From Thermoanaerobaculia bacterium (GTDB taxonomy: Bacteria > Acidobacteriota > Thermoanaerobaculia > Gp7-AA8): 15,036 bases of DNA. A model generated the notes under the pieces. That model saw only the letters and a list, made by a program, of their open reading frames with translations. It ran no database searches and had not been told where the DNA came from. The DNA lies in the NCBI GenBank assembly GCA_017883215.1, contig JADGOA010000047.1, positions 1 to 15,036 on the forward strand, read 5' to 3'. Shown in pieces: positions 1 to 6,980 of this stretch. Within the stretch, counting starts at the first letter, position 1. The number at the start of each line of letters is the position of its first letter. The position numbers were made by a program, and so were the translations under genes.

Positions 1-1277
1 AGGAACCTGCCGGCATCTTCGGCATTGTCGAAGTGATGCAGGCGGTCGTTCGAGAAGCCCGCTGCGCGCGCTCCCTCGAGCAGCGACTGCGAGCGGCGGC
101 CGACGCCGACCACGACGTCCACGGCCGGCGGGATTCGACTGCCCACGTCGTGGTGGTACTGCAGCTCGCGCTCCCCGAGCTCGAGCATGTCGCCTAACAC
201 GGCGATGCGCCGCCGCTGGACCGAGGCCTGCTGCAGCAACTCCAGCGCCCGCGCGACGGCGTAGGGGTTCGAGTTGTACGTGTCGTCGTACACCGTGGCG
301 CCGCGGAACTGCGACACCACTCCGCGGTGATTCGCCGGCTTGACCTGCTCGATGCCCCGTTTCACACCGTTCCAGCTGATGCCCACGGCGCGCGCCGTGG
401 CAATCGCGGCGAGGAGGTTCTCGAGATTGTGACGACCCGGGAGCGAGAGATCGAACTGCCGCTTCTCCCCTTCCGCGTCTACGGTAAAGGAGGTGCCGAG
501 GAGGCCGTGCTCGCGGACGCTGGTCCCGCGGTACTCGGCGGCGTGTTCGATGCCGTACGTGACCCTCCGCCCGTCGAAGCCTTCGCTGATCCGAACCACG
601 TGCTCGTTGTCGACGTTGATCACGATGATCCCGCCAGGCTTCACGTTTTCCAGCAGCTCTCTCTTGGCCTCGGCGATTTTTTCGACCGTCCCGAAAAACT
701 CGATGTGCACAGGACCGATGTTCGTGTAGACGCCGACGTCGGGGTGCGTGAGACCGGCCAGCTGCGCGATCTCTCCCTTGTGATTCATCCCCATCTCGCT
801 GACGACGATCTCGGCGTTGTCGGGGGTGTTGTCGATGCAGAGCGGACAGCCGACGAGATTGTTGAAGTTGCCCCACGACTTGAACGTCCTGCGCTCGGTG
901 GCGATCAGCGTGGCGATCATCTCCTTGGTCGTGGTCTTGCCGGCCGAACCGGTGATGCCGATGAGGAGGAAGTCGTGGCGCTCGCGAACGGCCCGGGCCA
1001 GCTGCTGCAGGGCCACGGTGGTGTCGGAGACTTCGACGACCGCCTTCCCGGGCGGGAGCGGCTCGGGAATGTGCGAGACCACTGCGGCAGGCGCCGTTTC
1101 CAGAGCCTGCGGTACGAACTGATGGCCGTCGAGCCGCTCACCGACGATGGCGAAGAACACCGAATCCGGCTTGACCTCGCGCGAGTCGATGACTACCGAT
1201 TCGACGACGACCTCGCCGCCCTGGATGACCCGGCCCCGGACCATGGACGCCAACTCGCTCATGGTCATGCGAGGCAT
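1..1277 (-). CDS. murF: UDP-N-acetylmuramoyl-tripeptide--D-alanyl-D-alanine ligase (partial, C-terminus off window)
   Basis: MurF joins D-Ala-D-Ala to UDP-MurNAc-tripeptide, the last cytoplasmic step of peptidoglycan precursor synthesis. About 425 residues are visible and the C-terminal end lies beyond base 1. Seen in the translation: an N-terminal Mur ligase domain with IDSREVKPDSVFFAI (residues 30-44), the ATP-binding P-loop GITGSAGKTTTKEM (107-120), a GNFNNLVGCPL segment, the central-domain SEMGMNHKGEI, and YDDTYNSNP at the start of the C-terminal domain. These are the family's usual landmarks in the usual order. I chose the ATG at 1277 because GGAAGG lies 6 nt upstream. In-frame ATGs at 1268 and 1262 are alternatives. 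It follows murE in the same direction, but the two genes are separated by an unusual 500-bp spacer instead of overlapping. Identification is firm; only the exact start is open. Confidence 0.95.
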   Translation of the reverse strand, partial: MPRMTMSELASMVRGRVIQGGEVVVESVVIDSREVKPDSVFFAIVGERLDGHQFVPQALETAPAAVVSHIPEPLPPGKAVVEVSDTTVALQQLARAVRERHDFLLIGITGSAGKTTTKEMIATLIATERRTFKSWGNFNNLVGCPLCIDNTPDNAEIVVSEMGMNHKGEIAQLAGLTHPDVGVYTNIGPVHIEFFGTVEKIAEAKRELLENVKPGGIIVINVDNEHVVRISEGFDGRRVTYGIEHAAEYRGTSVREHGLLGTSFTVDAEGEKRQFDLSLPGRHNLENLLAAIATARAVGISWNGVKRGIEQVKPANHRGVVSQFRGATVYDDTYNSNPYAVARALELLQQASVQRRRIAVLGDMLELGERELQYHHDVGSRIPPAVDVVVGVGRRSQSLLEGARAAGFSNDRLHHFDNAEDAGRF

Positions 1278-1294
1278 GGGGTGCCTTCCACGGT

Positions 1295-1582
1295 GAGCGA
1301 GTAGCGGGTAGCGAGTAGCGAGTAGGGAAGCGGCGAATGTTCCGCGGAGTCGCGTGTCATCCTGAGCCGGCGAACGGCGCGGGGCGCCGGTGACGCGGAA
1401 ATGACACTGTCATTCCGAGCCGGCGAAACCCCGGAGGGGTGGAGCGCGGCGAGGAATCCCCCGCCAACCATGGAGAACCGGGGATTGCGGGGGATCCCTC
1501 GCTGTCCTCCGCCGCTCCGCGGCTTCGGCAGCTCGGGATGACACGGTCCCCCTACTCGCCACTCGCTACTCGCTACTCGCTC
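1295..1582. repeat. Composite inverted element: heptamer-repeat arms around nested palindromes
   Basis: Two 33-nt arms, 1295-1327 and 1550-1582, are inverted copies with 31 of 33 positions matching. Each is built from about four tandem 7-mers of the type GAGTAGC. The 222 bp between them hold a short palindrome, 1354-1407 (GTGTCAT...ATGACAC). Directly next to it is a larger one, 1408-1543, whose ends TGTCATTCCGAGC and GCTCGGGATGACA pair with one mismatch. Its inner segments 1450-1463 and 1488-1501 also pair with one mismatch. Small hairpins (ACCCC-GGA-GGGGT and GCCGC-TCC-GCGGC) sit inside each half. The element fills most of the murE-murF spacer, and no open reading frame in it resembles a gene. 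The larger palindrome looks like a dispersed REP-type repeat, although no second copy of it lies in this window. Confidence 0.85.
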
Positions 1583-1732
1583 GAACGAAACGATGCTCTG
1601 ATCCGGCCCCGCCGTGCTTCTTCCTCGACAATCGTCCCCTTTCCCAAGGTACTGCCTGACGATTGCCATCCACTCACCCGCGCCGAAGCGAACCGACGAG
1701 GCCGGACCAGAGCACCTGTCCGAGCGTCTATA

Positions 1733-1762
1733 ATCATAAGACGATTTCATCACGGATATCAA
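1733..1762 (-). promoter_or_regulatory. Possible promoter for murF, downstream of murE
   Basis: On the minus strand TTGATA (1762-1757) and TATGAT (1738-1733) are separated by 18 nt. Each matches 5 of 6 positions of the sigma-70 consensus and both lie in an A+T-rich island. A transcript starting near 1726 would read into murF, with a leader of about 450 nt crossing the inverted element. The opposite strand also contains TATAAT at 1729-1734, but with no matching -35 hexamer. The call is inferred from motif and position only. Confidence 0.35.
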
Positions 1763-1779
1763 CACCAATTTCGACTCAA

Positions 1780-3276
1780 TTATGTAAAAACCTTTTCGTT
1801 TCTCTTTTTCAGGGCGAGCTCAGCCTCTTCGCGATCGTCGAAGTGGCTGATCTGATCGCCGACCACCTGGTAGCTCTCGTGGCCCTTGCCGGCGATGACG
1901 ATCACGTCCGTCGCCGAAGCGGCGGCGATGGCGTCGGCGATGGCCCCGCGGCGATCGACGATGCGCGCATACCTGGCAGCATCGACGTCCTGCATGCCGG
2001 CCTCGATGTCATCGAGGATCTGCTCGGGATCTTCGCTGCGCGGATTGTCGCTCGTGAGAATGCTGTAATCGGCGAGCCGGCCGGCGATGCCCCCCATCTG
2101 CGGCCTCTTGCCACGATCGCGGTCGCCCCCGCAGCCGAAGAGCAGCACGATGCGACGGGTGGGAGCGAGATCGCGCACGGCGCGGAGGAGCTTCTCCAGC
2201 GCGTCCGGCTTGTGCGCGTAATCGACGATGACGGTCGGCCCGTCGCTCCCGGTGGCGACGCGCTCGAAACGCCCCCGCACGGACTGCAGGCTGCGGATCC
2301 CCTCTTCCACGGCCCCCACGGCGATTCCGGTGGCGAGCGCGGCCCCGATGGCACCGAGCCAGTTGTAGAGGTTCGGCTCCCCCAGCAGCTCAGACTGCAC
2401 CCTCACATCGCCCCACGGCGTACGAACGCGGCCATGGAGACCGCGGATGCTGATCTCGAAGCCGTCGTACGGGCGGATGTCCGCCTTGTCCGACTGGCCG
2501 AACGTCACCGCCGCCGTGACCAGCTCCGTGGCGATGCGCCGCCCGTACGGGTCGTCGATGTTGACGATGGCCGTCTTCCGGCTCTGGTCGATCTGATCGA
2601 AGAGGATCCGCTTGGCGGCGAAGTAGTCCTCGAAATCCTTGTGAAAGTCGAAATGATCGCGCGACAGGTTCGTGAAGACGGCCGCAGCGAAGTGCACGCC
2701 GAACGCGCGCTTCAGCGCCAGGGCGTGCGAGGACACTTCCATGACCGCGTTCCTGACGTTCGCCGCGGCCATCCTGGCAAACCACTCCTGTAGTACGACG
2801 GCGTCGGGTGTGGTGCGGTCGGCGACCAGCCGCTCGTCTCCGGCCCGGTATTCGATCGTCCCGATCAGCCCCACCGGCTCACCCGTGGCGTCGAGGATCG
2901 ACTCGATCATCTTCGCCGTGGTGGTCTTCCCTGAGGTTCCGGTGACGCCGATGAGCGAGAGCTTGTCGGCGGGACGGCCGAAGAAGTTCGCGGCCATCAG
3001 CGCCAGGGCTGCCCGCGCGTCTTCGACTTCGATCTTCGCCGGCGCCGTCGCTGCTCCGCGCGTCCATGCTCCGGGCTCGACGACGATCGCCGCCGCCCCT
3101 TTGGCGACGGCCTGATCGACGAACTTAGCCCCGTCGGTCTGGAAGCCAGCAATCGCGACGAATAGAGCGTCTTTCGTCACGAGCCGCGAGTCGGAGGTCA
3201 CGGCAGCAATCTCGCGATCGAGGCCGCCCTCGGTGGAGCTCACCGCGATTCCATGCAGCAGGTCGCGCAACTTCAT
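1780..3276 (-). CDS. murE: UDP-N-acetylmuramoyl-L-alanyl-D-glutamate--2,6-diaminopimelate ligase
   Basis: MurE adds the third amino acid to the peptidoglycan stem peptide in the cytoplasm. The protein has 498 residues, normal for the family. Visible landmarks: VTSDSRLV (26-33) for UDP-substrate binding, P-loop GVTGTSGKTTTAK (110-122), TTPDAV (155-160), SSHALALKR (182-190), FHKDFEDYFAAK (211-222) whose last Lys is at the position carbamylated in this family, VDYAHKPDAL (351-360), DNPRSEDP (410-417) and GKGHESYQ near residue 465. DNPR is the known signature for meso-diaminopimelate instead of lysine, so a meso-DAP wall is expected. The start ATG at 3276 overlaps the ftsI stop as ATGA and follows GGAGGCGGGGCG, a strong ribosome site. 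No key residue appears to be missing. Confidence 0.97.
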   Translation of the reverse strand: MKLRDLLHGIAVSSTEGGLDREIAAVTSDSRLVTKDALFVAIAGFQTDGAKFVDQAVAKGAAAIVVEPGAWTRGAATAPAKIEVEDARAALALMAANFFGRPADKLSLIGVTGTSGKTTTAKMIESILDATGEPVGLIGTIEYRAGDERLVADRTTPDAVVLQEWFARMAAANVRNAVMEVSSHALALKRAFGVHFAAAVFTNLSRDHFDFHKDFEDYFAAKRILFDQIDQSRKTAIVNIDDPYGRRIATELVTAAVTFGQSDKADIRPYDGFEISIRGLHGRVRTPWGDVRVQSELLGEPNLYNWLGAIGAALATGIAVGAVEEGIRSLQSVRGRFERVATGSDGPTVIVDYAHKPDALEKLLRAVRDLAPTRRIVLLFGCGGDRDRGKRPQMGGIAGRLADYSILTSDNPRSEDPEQILDDIEAGMQDVDAARYARIVDRRGAIADAIAAASATDVIVIAGKGHESYQVVGDQISHFDDREEAELALKKRNEKVFT

Positions 3277-5291
3277 CGCCCCGCCTCCGCAGCGCGCGGC
3301 AGGGCAATCGCCGACGGCACATTCCGCGGAACCGCCGGCGGCGCAGCCGGGGATGAAAGAGTCAGCTCGATTCGGCGATCGTTCGGCAAAGCTTCGCCTG
3401 GCAAAGGTGTCTGTGATTGGACCACGCCGCTCCCTACTGCTCGCACGTGCAGCCCGGCCGCGGTTGCGTGCGCAATCGCGGCGCGCGCGTCGAGGCCGCG
3501 AAGGTCAGGCACGCCCGTCCGCGGCTCGGCGCTCGCTGCTCGTCCTGAGGCAGGCTCTTGCGAAATCGCGGCCAGCAGCGGCGTGCCGATCGAGAGTGAT
3601 CGCGATGGCAGCGACGGCGCTACGCCGAGGTACCGCAAGGTCGCCTCGGCGATCTCCTTGAACGCCGGTGCGGCGATCGTGCCGCCGTACTGCCCGATGC
3701 GCGGCTCGTCGACCACGACGAGAATGACCAACCGCGGCCGATCCGCCGGCACGTAGCCGACGAAGGAAGCCACCACGCGATCGGCCGAGTAGCCGCCGCG
3801 GCCTGCCTTCTGCGCGGTGCCGGTCTTTCCGGCGACGATGTGGTCGGTCAGCGCGGCATTCATTCCGGTGCCGCGGGCCACGACCACCTTCAGGATCTCG
3901 TTCAGAACCGCCGCCGTTTTCTCGGAGATGACGCGCACGGGAGGCACGCGTTGCGGCTGGTAGACGATGCCCTGCTGCGCGTCGACGACGCGGTCGATCA
4001 CGCGCGGCTCGACGCGCACTCCACCGTTCGCCACCGTGGCCACGGCCTGCGCGAGCTGGATCGGCGTGACGCCGATCTCCTGGCCGATGGACATGCTCGC
4101 ATTCGAGAGGGCCGACCACTTCTCGGTTCTGCGCACCAGCCCTGCCGCCTCGCCGGGGAGCTGGATTCCGGTGCGATCACCGAATCCGAAGCGGCGGATG
4201 TAGTCGTAGAACCGCTTCGGGCCGAGGGCCAAACCGACCCGAACGGCGCCGACGTTCGACGAATGCGTCATCACCTCTTCGAAGGTGATGAGCCCGTAGC
4301 GATTGCCGCCGTGCTCGTGGATGGTGACGTTGCCGATCTGGATGCTGCCGTTGCCGCAGTCGAGGATCTGTGAAGGAGTGACCACTCCCTCCTCGAGCCC
4401 CGCCGACGCGGTGATGATCTTGAAGGTCGAACCCGGCTCGTACATGTCCTGCACCGGCCGGTTGCGCCACGCGGCGGGTCCGAACGCGGCGAAGTGGTTG
4501 GGATCGAATGTCGGATAGGAAGCCATGGCCAGAATCGAGCCGTCGCGCGGATCCAGAACGATCGCCGAGCCGCCGGCGGCGCGGGATTTCTCCACCGCCC
4601 GGGAGAGCGCGCGCTCGGCGATGAACTGCACCACCGAGTCGATCGTCAGCACCACCTGCTTGCCGTCCGCCGGCCTGTTCGACCCGTCGCCGCCCATGAC
4701 GTATGCGCCACGGCGTGCATCGCGAAGAATCGTGACCCTTCCCGCTCGGCCGCGAACGTAGGAGTCGAACGAGTGCTCGATGCCGGAGAGCCCCTCTCCG
4801 TCCACGCCGACGTAACCGACCACGTTCGCCGCGAGCGTGCCGCGCGGATACGAGCGGCGATGCTCTTCGAGGAAGTAGACGCCGTTCAGCTTCAGCTTCT
4901 TCACCTGCCCGGCGACCTCCAGCGGGAGCTGTCGCGCCAGCCACACGAAGCCGCTGCCGGTGTCGAGCTTCTCCTCGATCTCTTTCGCAGTGACGCCGAG
5001 TGCGCGCACCGATGCGAGCGCCCTGGCCACCGCGGGATGGTCGGCGATCATCTGCGGGTCGGCGGAAATCGACTCGGCGGAAATGCTCTCGGCCAGAACG
5101 CGCCCACGGGCGTCGACGATCGACCCGCGCACCGGATTCAGGGCCAGCGTCCGCTCCTGCTGCCTGAGCGCGCGCGTGGTGTATTCGTCGTGGCGAACGA
5201 TCTGGATCTGCACCAGCCGCGCAACCACCACCACCGCCCACGCGGCCAGAAACGCGAAGATCTGGATGAGGCGCCGGTTCGATGTGTTCAT
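3273..5291 (-). CDS. ftsI: Peptidoglycan D,D-transpeptidase FtsI / PBP3-like with C-terminal PASTA domain
   Basis: This is the septal transpeptidase that cross-links peptidoglycan at the division site. It is a 672-residue bitopic membrane protein. A transmembrane helix spans about residues 8-29, followed by the PBP dimerisation domain with the RGSIVDARGRVLA motif (55-67). The transpeptidase domain carries all three active-site motifs: STFK (288-291, catalytic Ser288), SSN (344-346) and KTGT (489-492). Residues 592-647 (GVPDLRGLDARAAI ... LPGEALPNDRRIELTL) have the pattern of one PASTA domain. A Pro/Ala-rich tail follows. PASTA-bearing FtsI proteins are known in Gram-positives and in several other phyla, whereas E. 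coli FtsI lacks the domain. The start ATG at 5291 overlaps the ftsL stop as ATGA, so translation is probably coupled. Identification is firm; the PASTA call is by pattern. Confidence 0.95.
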   Translation of the reverse strand: MNTSNRRLIQIFAFLAAWAVVVVARLVQIQIVRHDEYTTRALRQQERTLALNPVRGSIVDARGRVLAESISAESISADPQMIADHPAVARALASVRALGVTAKEIEEKLDTGSGFVWLARQLPLEVAGQVKKLKLNGVYFLEEHRRSYPRGTLAANVVGYVGVDGEGLSGIEHSFDSYVRGRAGRVTILRDARRGAYVMGGDGSNRPADGKQVVLTIDSVVQFIAERALSRAVEKSRAAGGSAIVLDPRDGSILAMASYPTFDPNHFAAFGPAAWRNRPVQDMYEPGSTFKIITASAGLEEGVVTPSQILDCGNGSIQIGNVTIHEHGGNRYGLITFEEVMTHSSNVGAVRVGLALGPKRFYDYIRRFGFGDRTGIQLPGEAAGLVRRTEKWSALSNASMSIGQEIGVTPIQLAQAVATVANGGVRVEPRVIDRVVDAQQGIVYQPQRVPPVRVISEKTAAVLNEILKVVVARGTGMNAALTDHIVAGKTGTAQKAGRGGYSADRVVASFVGYVPADRPRLVILVVVDEPRIGQYGGTIAAPAFKEIAEATLRYLGVAPSLPSRSLSIGTPLLAAISQEPASGRAASAEPRTGVPDLRGLDARAAIAHATAAGLHVRAVGSGVVQSQTPLPGEALPNDRRIELTLSSPAAPPAVPRNVPSAIALPRAAEAGR

Positions 5292-5728
5292 TGCCGGGCC
5301 TCTGGCGCTACGTGAGGGTCGGGGCTCGGGGGTCGGGGGTCGGAGGAGGTGGCCGATAGCGGTTGATGCGCCAGATCATTAGCCCCGACCACCGACCCCT
5401 GACCCCCGACCACCATGACGATCATCTGGGGATCGGTGGTCGCAAATCCGAGCGCGGTCGCTTTGCGCTCGACCGCATCGAGAGACGTCAGCCGGTCCAC
5501 CTCGAGCTGCAGCGCCTTGTTGGTGTCCGAGATCTGCTTCCGCTTCTGCTGCAGCTCGGTGGCCTGGCGGCCGAGGCGAATGACCTCGAGGTTCTGCCAG
5601 GTGAAGAGGAGGAGAAAAAGTCCGATCGGCACGCCCAGGCAGAGGACAGCCAGAAGCTCACGGAAACGCTGGCGGTCGCGCTCCCTCACGATGTGAGCGT
5701 TGTCGATGGGCTTCTTCTGCGTGTACAT
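5288..5728 (-). CDS. ftsL: Cell division protein FtsL-like, with repeat-derived C-terminal tail
   Basis: A 146-residue bitopic protein between rsmH and ftsI, the usual position of ftsL. It has a charged cytoplasmic N-terminus (MYTQKKPIDN), one transmembrane helix (about 24-43, LLAVLCLGVPIGLFLLLFTW) and a predicted coiled coil (about 48-95, with QATELQQKRKQISDTNKALQLEVDRL pattern). It ends its FtsL-like part at DPQMIVMVV (99-107). FtsL forms the FtsQLB complex that recruits and activates the septal synthase. FtsL proteins are short and poorly conserved, so the call rests on topology and context. Residues after about 107 are encoded by a heptamer inverted repeat and end in a Pro-rich stretch. 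I chose the ATG at 5728; it has no clear Shine-Dalgarno site. The frame stays open upstream to a GTG at 5854, but that part has low-complexity coding and no FtsL character. The stop overlaps the ftsI start as ATGA. Confidence 0.8.
   Translation of the reverse strand: MYTQKKPIDNAHIVRERDRQRFRELLAVLCLGVPIGLFLLLFTWQNLEVIRLGRQATELQQKRKQISDTNKALQLEVDRLTSLDAVERKATALGFATTDPQMIVMVVGGQGSVVGANDLAHQPLSATSSDPRPPSPDPHVAPEARQ
5316..5414. repeat. Heptamer inverted repeat (GGGTCGG type) inside the 3' end of ftsL
   Basis: The left arm, 5316-5344, is a run of 7-mers close to GGGTCGG. The right arm, 5381-5414, is the same family inverted (CCGACCC type). About 36 bases lie between them. The arms pair imperfectly but keep the 7-bp register. 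The whole element lies within the ftsL reading frame, and three 7-mers make one 7-residue period in the encoded tail. Confidence 0.8.
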
Positions 5729-5819
5729 GCCGGGACACCGAACTGGACTTCGATTGCGCGAAGCCGACGAACAAGGGTGAAGATCTGCCTTCAAGCACGA
5801 CGTCGAGAGCCATCCGCTT

Positions 5820-5896
5820 ACACCCACACCCCACGCACCACCCCTCCCAAGCACCCGTCACCGCACACACACCCGCCCTTCCCCAACCTTCACCCT
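5820..5896. other. C-rich/G-rich strand-biased tract in the ftsL leader
   Basis: The plus strand of this tract has almost no G. It contains nine runs of three or more C, at 5823, 5829, 5841, 5846, 5854, 5872, 5876, 5881 and 5893. On the minus strand, which would be the transcript, these are G-runs between rsmH and ftsL. Two clusters have loops short enough for a relaxed G-quadruplex pattern, with one long loop each. No gene is apparent here. The remainder of the rsmH-ftsL spacer (5729-5819) shows nothing I recognise. Confidence 0.6.
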
Positions 5897-5928
5897 TGCT
5901 CATCGACTTCGAGCGAGGGAGCTGCAAC

Positions 5929-5993
5929 AGTCCTGAGTCCTGAGTCCTGAGTAGCCGGCCCAACTCAGGACTCAGCACTCAGGACTCAGGACT
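5929..5993. repeat. Heptamer inverted repeat (AGTCCTG type), rsmH 3' side
   Basis: The left arm, 5929-5953, has three tandem AGTCCTG units. The right arm, 5963-5993, has four inverted units, one of which is the variant CTCAGCA. The loop is about 9 bases. The arms could form a long hairpin. The rsmH stop codon (TGA, 5988-5986) is inside the right arm. The copy at 6913-6979 has the same arms and the same variant unit, and differs mainly in the loop. Confidence 0.92.
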
Positions 5994-6912
5994 TCACTTT
6001 CTCTGCGGCCCGCAACTTCGCGCTGCGCGACCGCGGATTGCGATCCAATTCCTCGTCTGAAGCAGTCACCGGACGACCCGTCAGCACTTCGATCAACTGC
6101 TGTGCGCCGCATCCACACACCGGCATGCCGGGCGGGCAGATGCATTCACCCTTCAGCCTCCGGAATGCGCGTTTGACGATCCGATCCTCGAGCGAATGAA
6201 ACGAGATCACCGCCAGACGCGCCCCCGGCTCGAGCATCCCCACCGCATCGTCGATGAACCGATCGAGCCCGACGAGCTCACTGTTGACGGCGATCCGGAG
6301 CGCCTGGAACGTCAGCGTGGAAGGATCGATCTCATGCGGCCTGGACCGCTTGACGCTGCGGATGATCTCCGCGAGCCGGCCGGTCGTCTCGATCGGCTGC
6401 TCGCTGCGTGCGGCGACGATGGCCCGCGCGATCCGCCGCGCCATCGGCTCCTCGCCGTATTCGCGGAGAATTCGCACCAGCTCGTCCTCCTCCGCCCCGT
6501 TTACGAGATCCGCTGCCGTGACCCCGTCGCCGCCCATGCGCATGTCGAGCGGCGCGTCGTAACGGAACGAGAACCCGCGCCCCGCATCGTCGAGCTGCAT
6601 CGACGAGACGCCGAGGTCGGCGAGAATGCCGGCCGCGCGGCCGATTCCGTGCTGCTTCAGAATTTCAAAGAGCGTCTCGTGACGACCCCCGACGAGCGTC
6701 ACGCGATTTCCGAACTTGCCTAGCCGCTCGCCGCTTCGGGCAAGCGCCTCCGGATCGCGATCGATGCCGATCAGCCGGGCCTGCGGATTCGCTTCGAGAA
6801 GCGCCTCAGCGTGCCCGCCCAGTCCGATGGTGGCATCCACCAGGGTGCCGTCCGGCGGAACTGGCCGAAGAATTTCGAGAATCTCGCTTAAAAGAACCGG
6901 GTCGTGTTTCAC
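5986..6912 (-). CDS. rsmH: 16S rRNA (cytosine(1402)-N(4))-methyltransferase
   Basis: RsmH (formerly MraW) uses S-adenosylmethionine to methylate N4 of C1402 in the 16S rRNA decoding centre. The protein has 308 residues, typical for the family. It opens with KHDPVLLSEIL (2-12). It also has the SAM-binding segment DATIGLGGHAE (26-36), DRDPEA (51-56), DLGVSSMQLDDAGRGFSF (99-116), ISFHSLEDRIVKRAF (236-250), a Cys-rich loop CICPPGMPVCGC (257-268) and the C-terminal NPRSRSAKLRAAEK (292-305). The start is a GTG at 6912. Alignment with the family's first residues supports it, and no in-frame ATG lies nearby. Heptamer repeats lie on both sides. The AGGA in each unit lies 3 and 10 nt before the GTG and may serve as a weak ribosome site. 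The last sense codon, TCC, and the stop TGA are inside the downstream repeat. Confidence 0.97.
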   Translation of the reverse strand: MKHDPVLLSEILEILRPVPPDGTLVDATIGLGGHAEALLEANPQARLIGIDRDPEALARSGERLGKFGNRVTLVGGRHETLFEILKQHGIGRAAGILADLGVSSMQLDDAGRGFSFRYDAPLDMRMGGDGVTAADLVNGAEEDELVRILREYGEEPMARRIARAIVAARSEQPIETTGRLAEIIRSVKRSRPHEIDPSTLTFQALRIAVNSELVGLDRFIDDAVGMLEPGARLAVISFHSLEDRIVKRAFRRLKGECICPPGMPVCGCGAQQLIEVLTGRPVTASDEELDRNPRSRSAKLRAAEKVKS

Positions 6913-6979
6913 AGTCCTGAGTCCTGAGTCCTGAGTAGGCGACTTGCAACTCAGGACTCAGCACTCAGGACTCAGGGCT
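6913..6979. repeat. Heptamer inverted repeat (AGTCCTG type), between mraZ and rsmH
   Basis: Three tandem units (6913-6937) face four inverted units (6949-6979), including the same CTCAGCA variant as in the copy beyond rsmH. The loop is about 11 bases. This element fills the whole mraZ-rsmH gap: it ends one or two bases before the mraZ stop codon and abuts the rsmH GTG start. A transcript from the mraZ promoter must pass through this hairpin to reach the rest of the cluster. Confidence 0.92.
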
Positions 6980-6980
6980 T

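Larger units (their letters stand above)
1278..1779. other. Gene-free spacer between murE and murF
   Basis: About 500 bp without a credible gene. The part nearest murF holds the composite inverted element (1295-1582). The remainder, 1583-1779, contains no repeat I can see. Its last 60 bases, next to the murE stop, are distinctly A+T-rich compared with the surrounding sequence and contain a promoter-like pair of hexamers on the minus strand. Open frames crossing the spacer on both strands read through the repeats and match no family I recognise. Confidence 0.8.

Noticed and set aside
327..1304. A 325-residue open frame on the plus strand at the left end, and similar plus-strand frames over murE and ftsI
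   Set aside because: These are shadows of murF, murE and ftsI, which have all family motifs on the minus strand.
1729..1734. A plus-strand TATAAT as a promoter reading into murE antisense
   Set aside because: There is no matching -35 at 16-18 bp and no gene downstream in that direction. The minus-strand pair is the better candidate.
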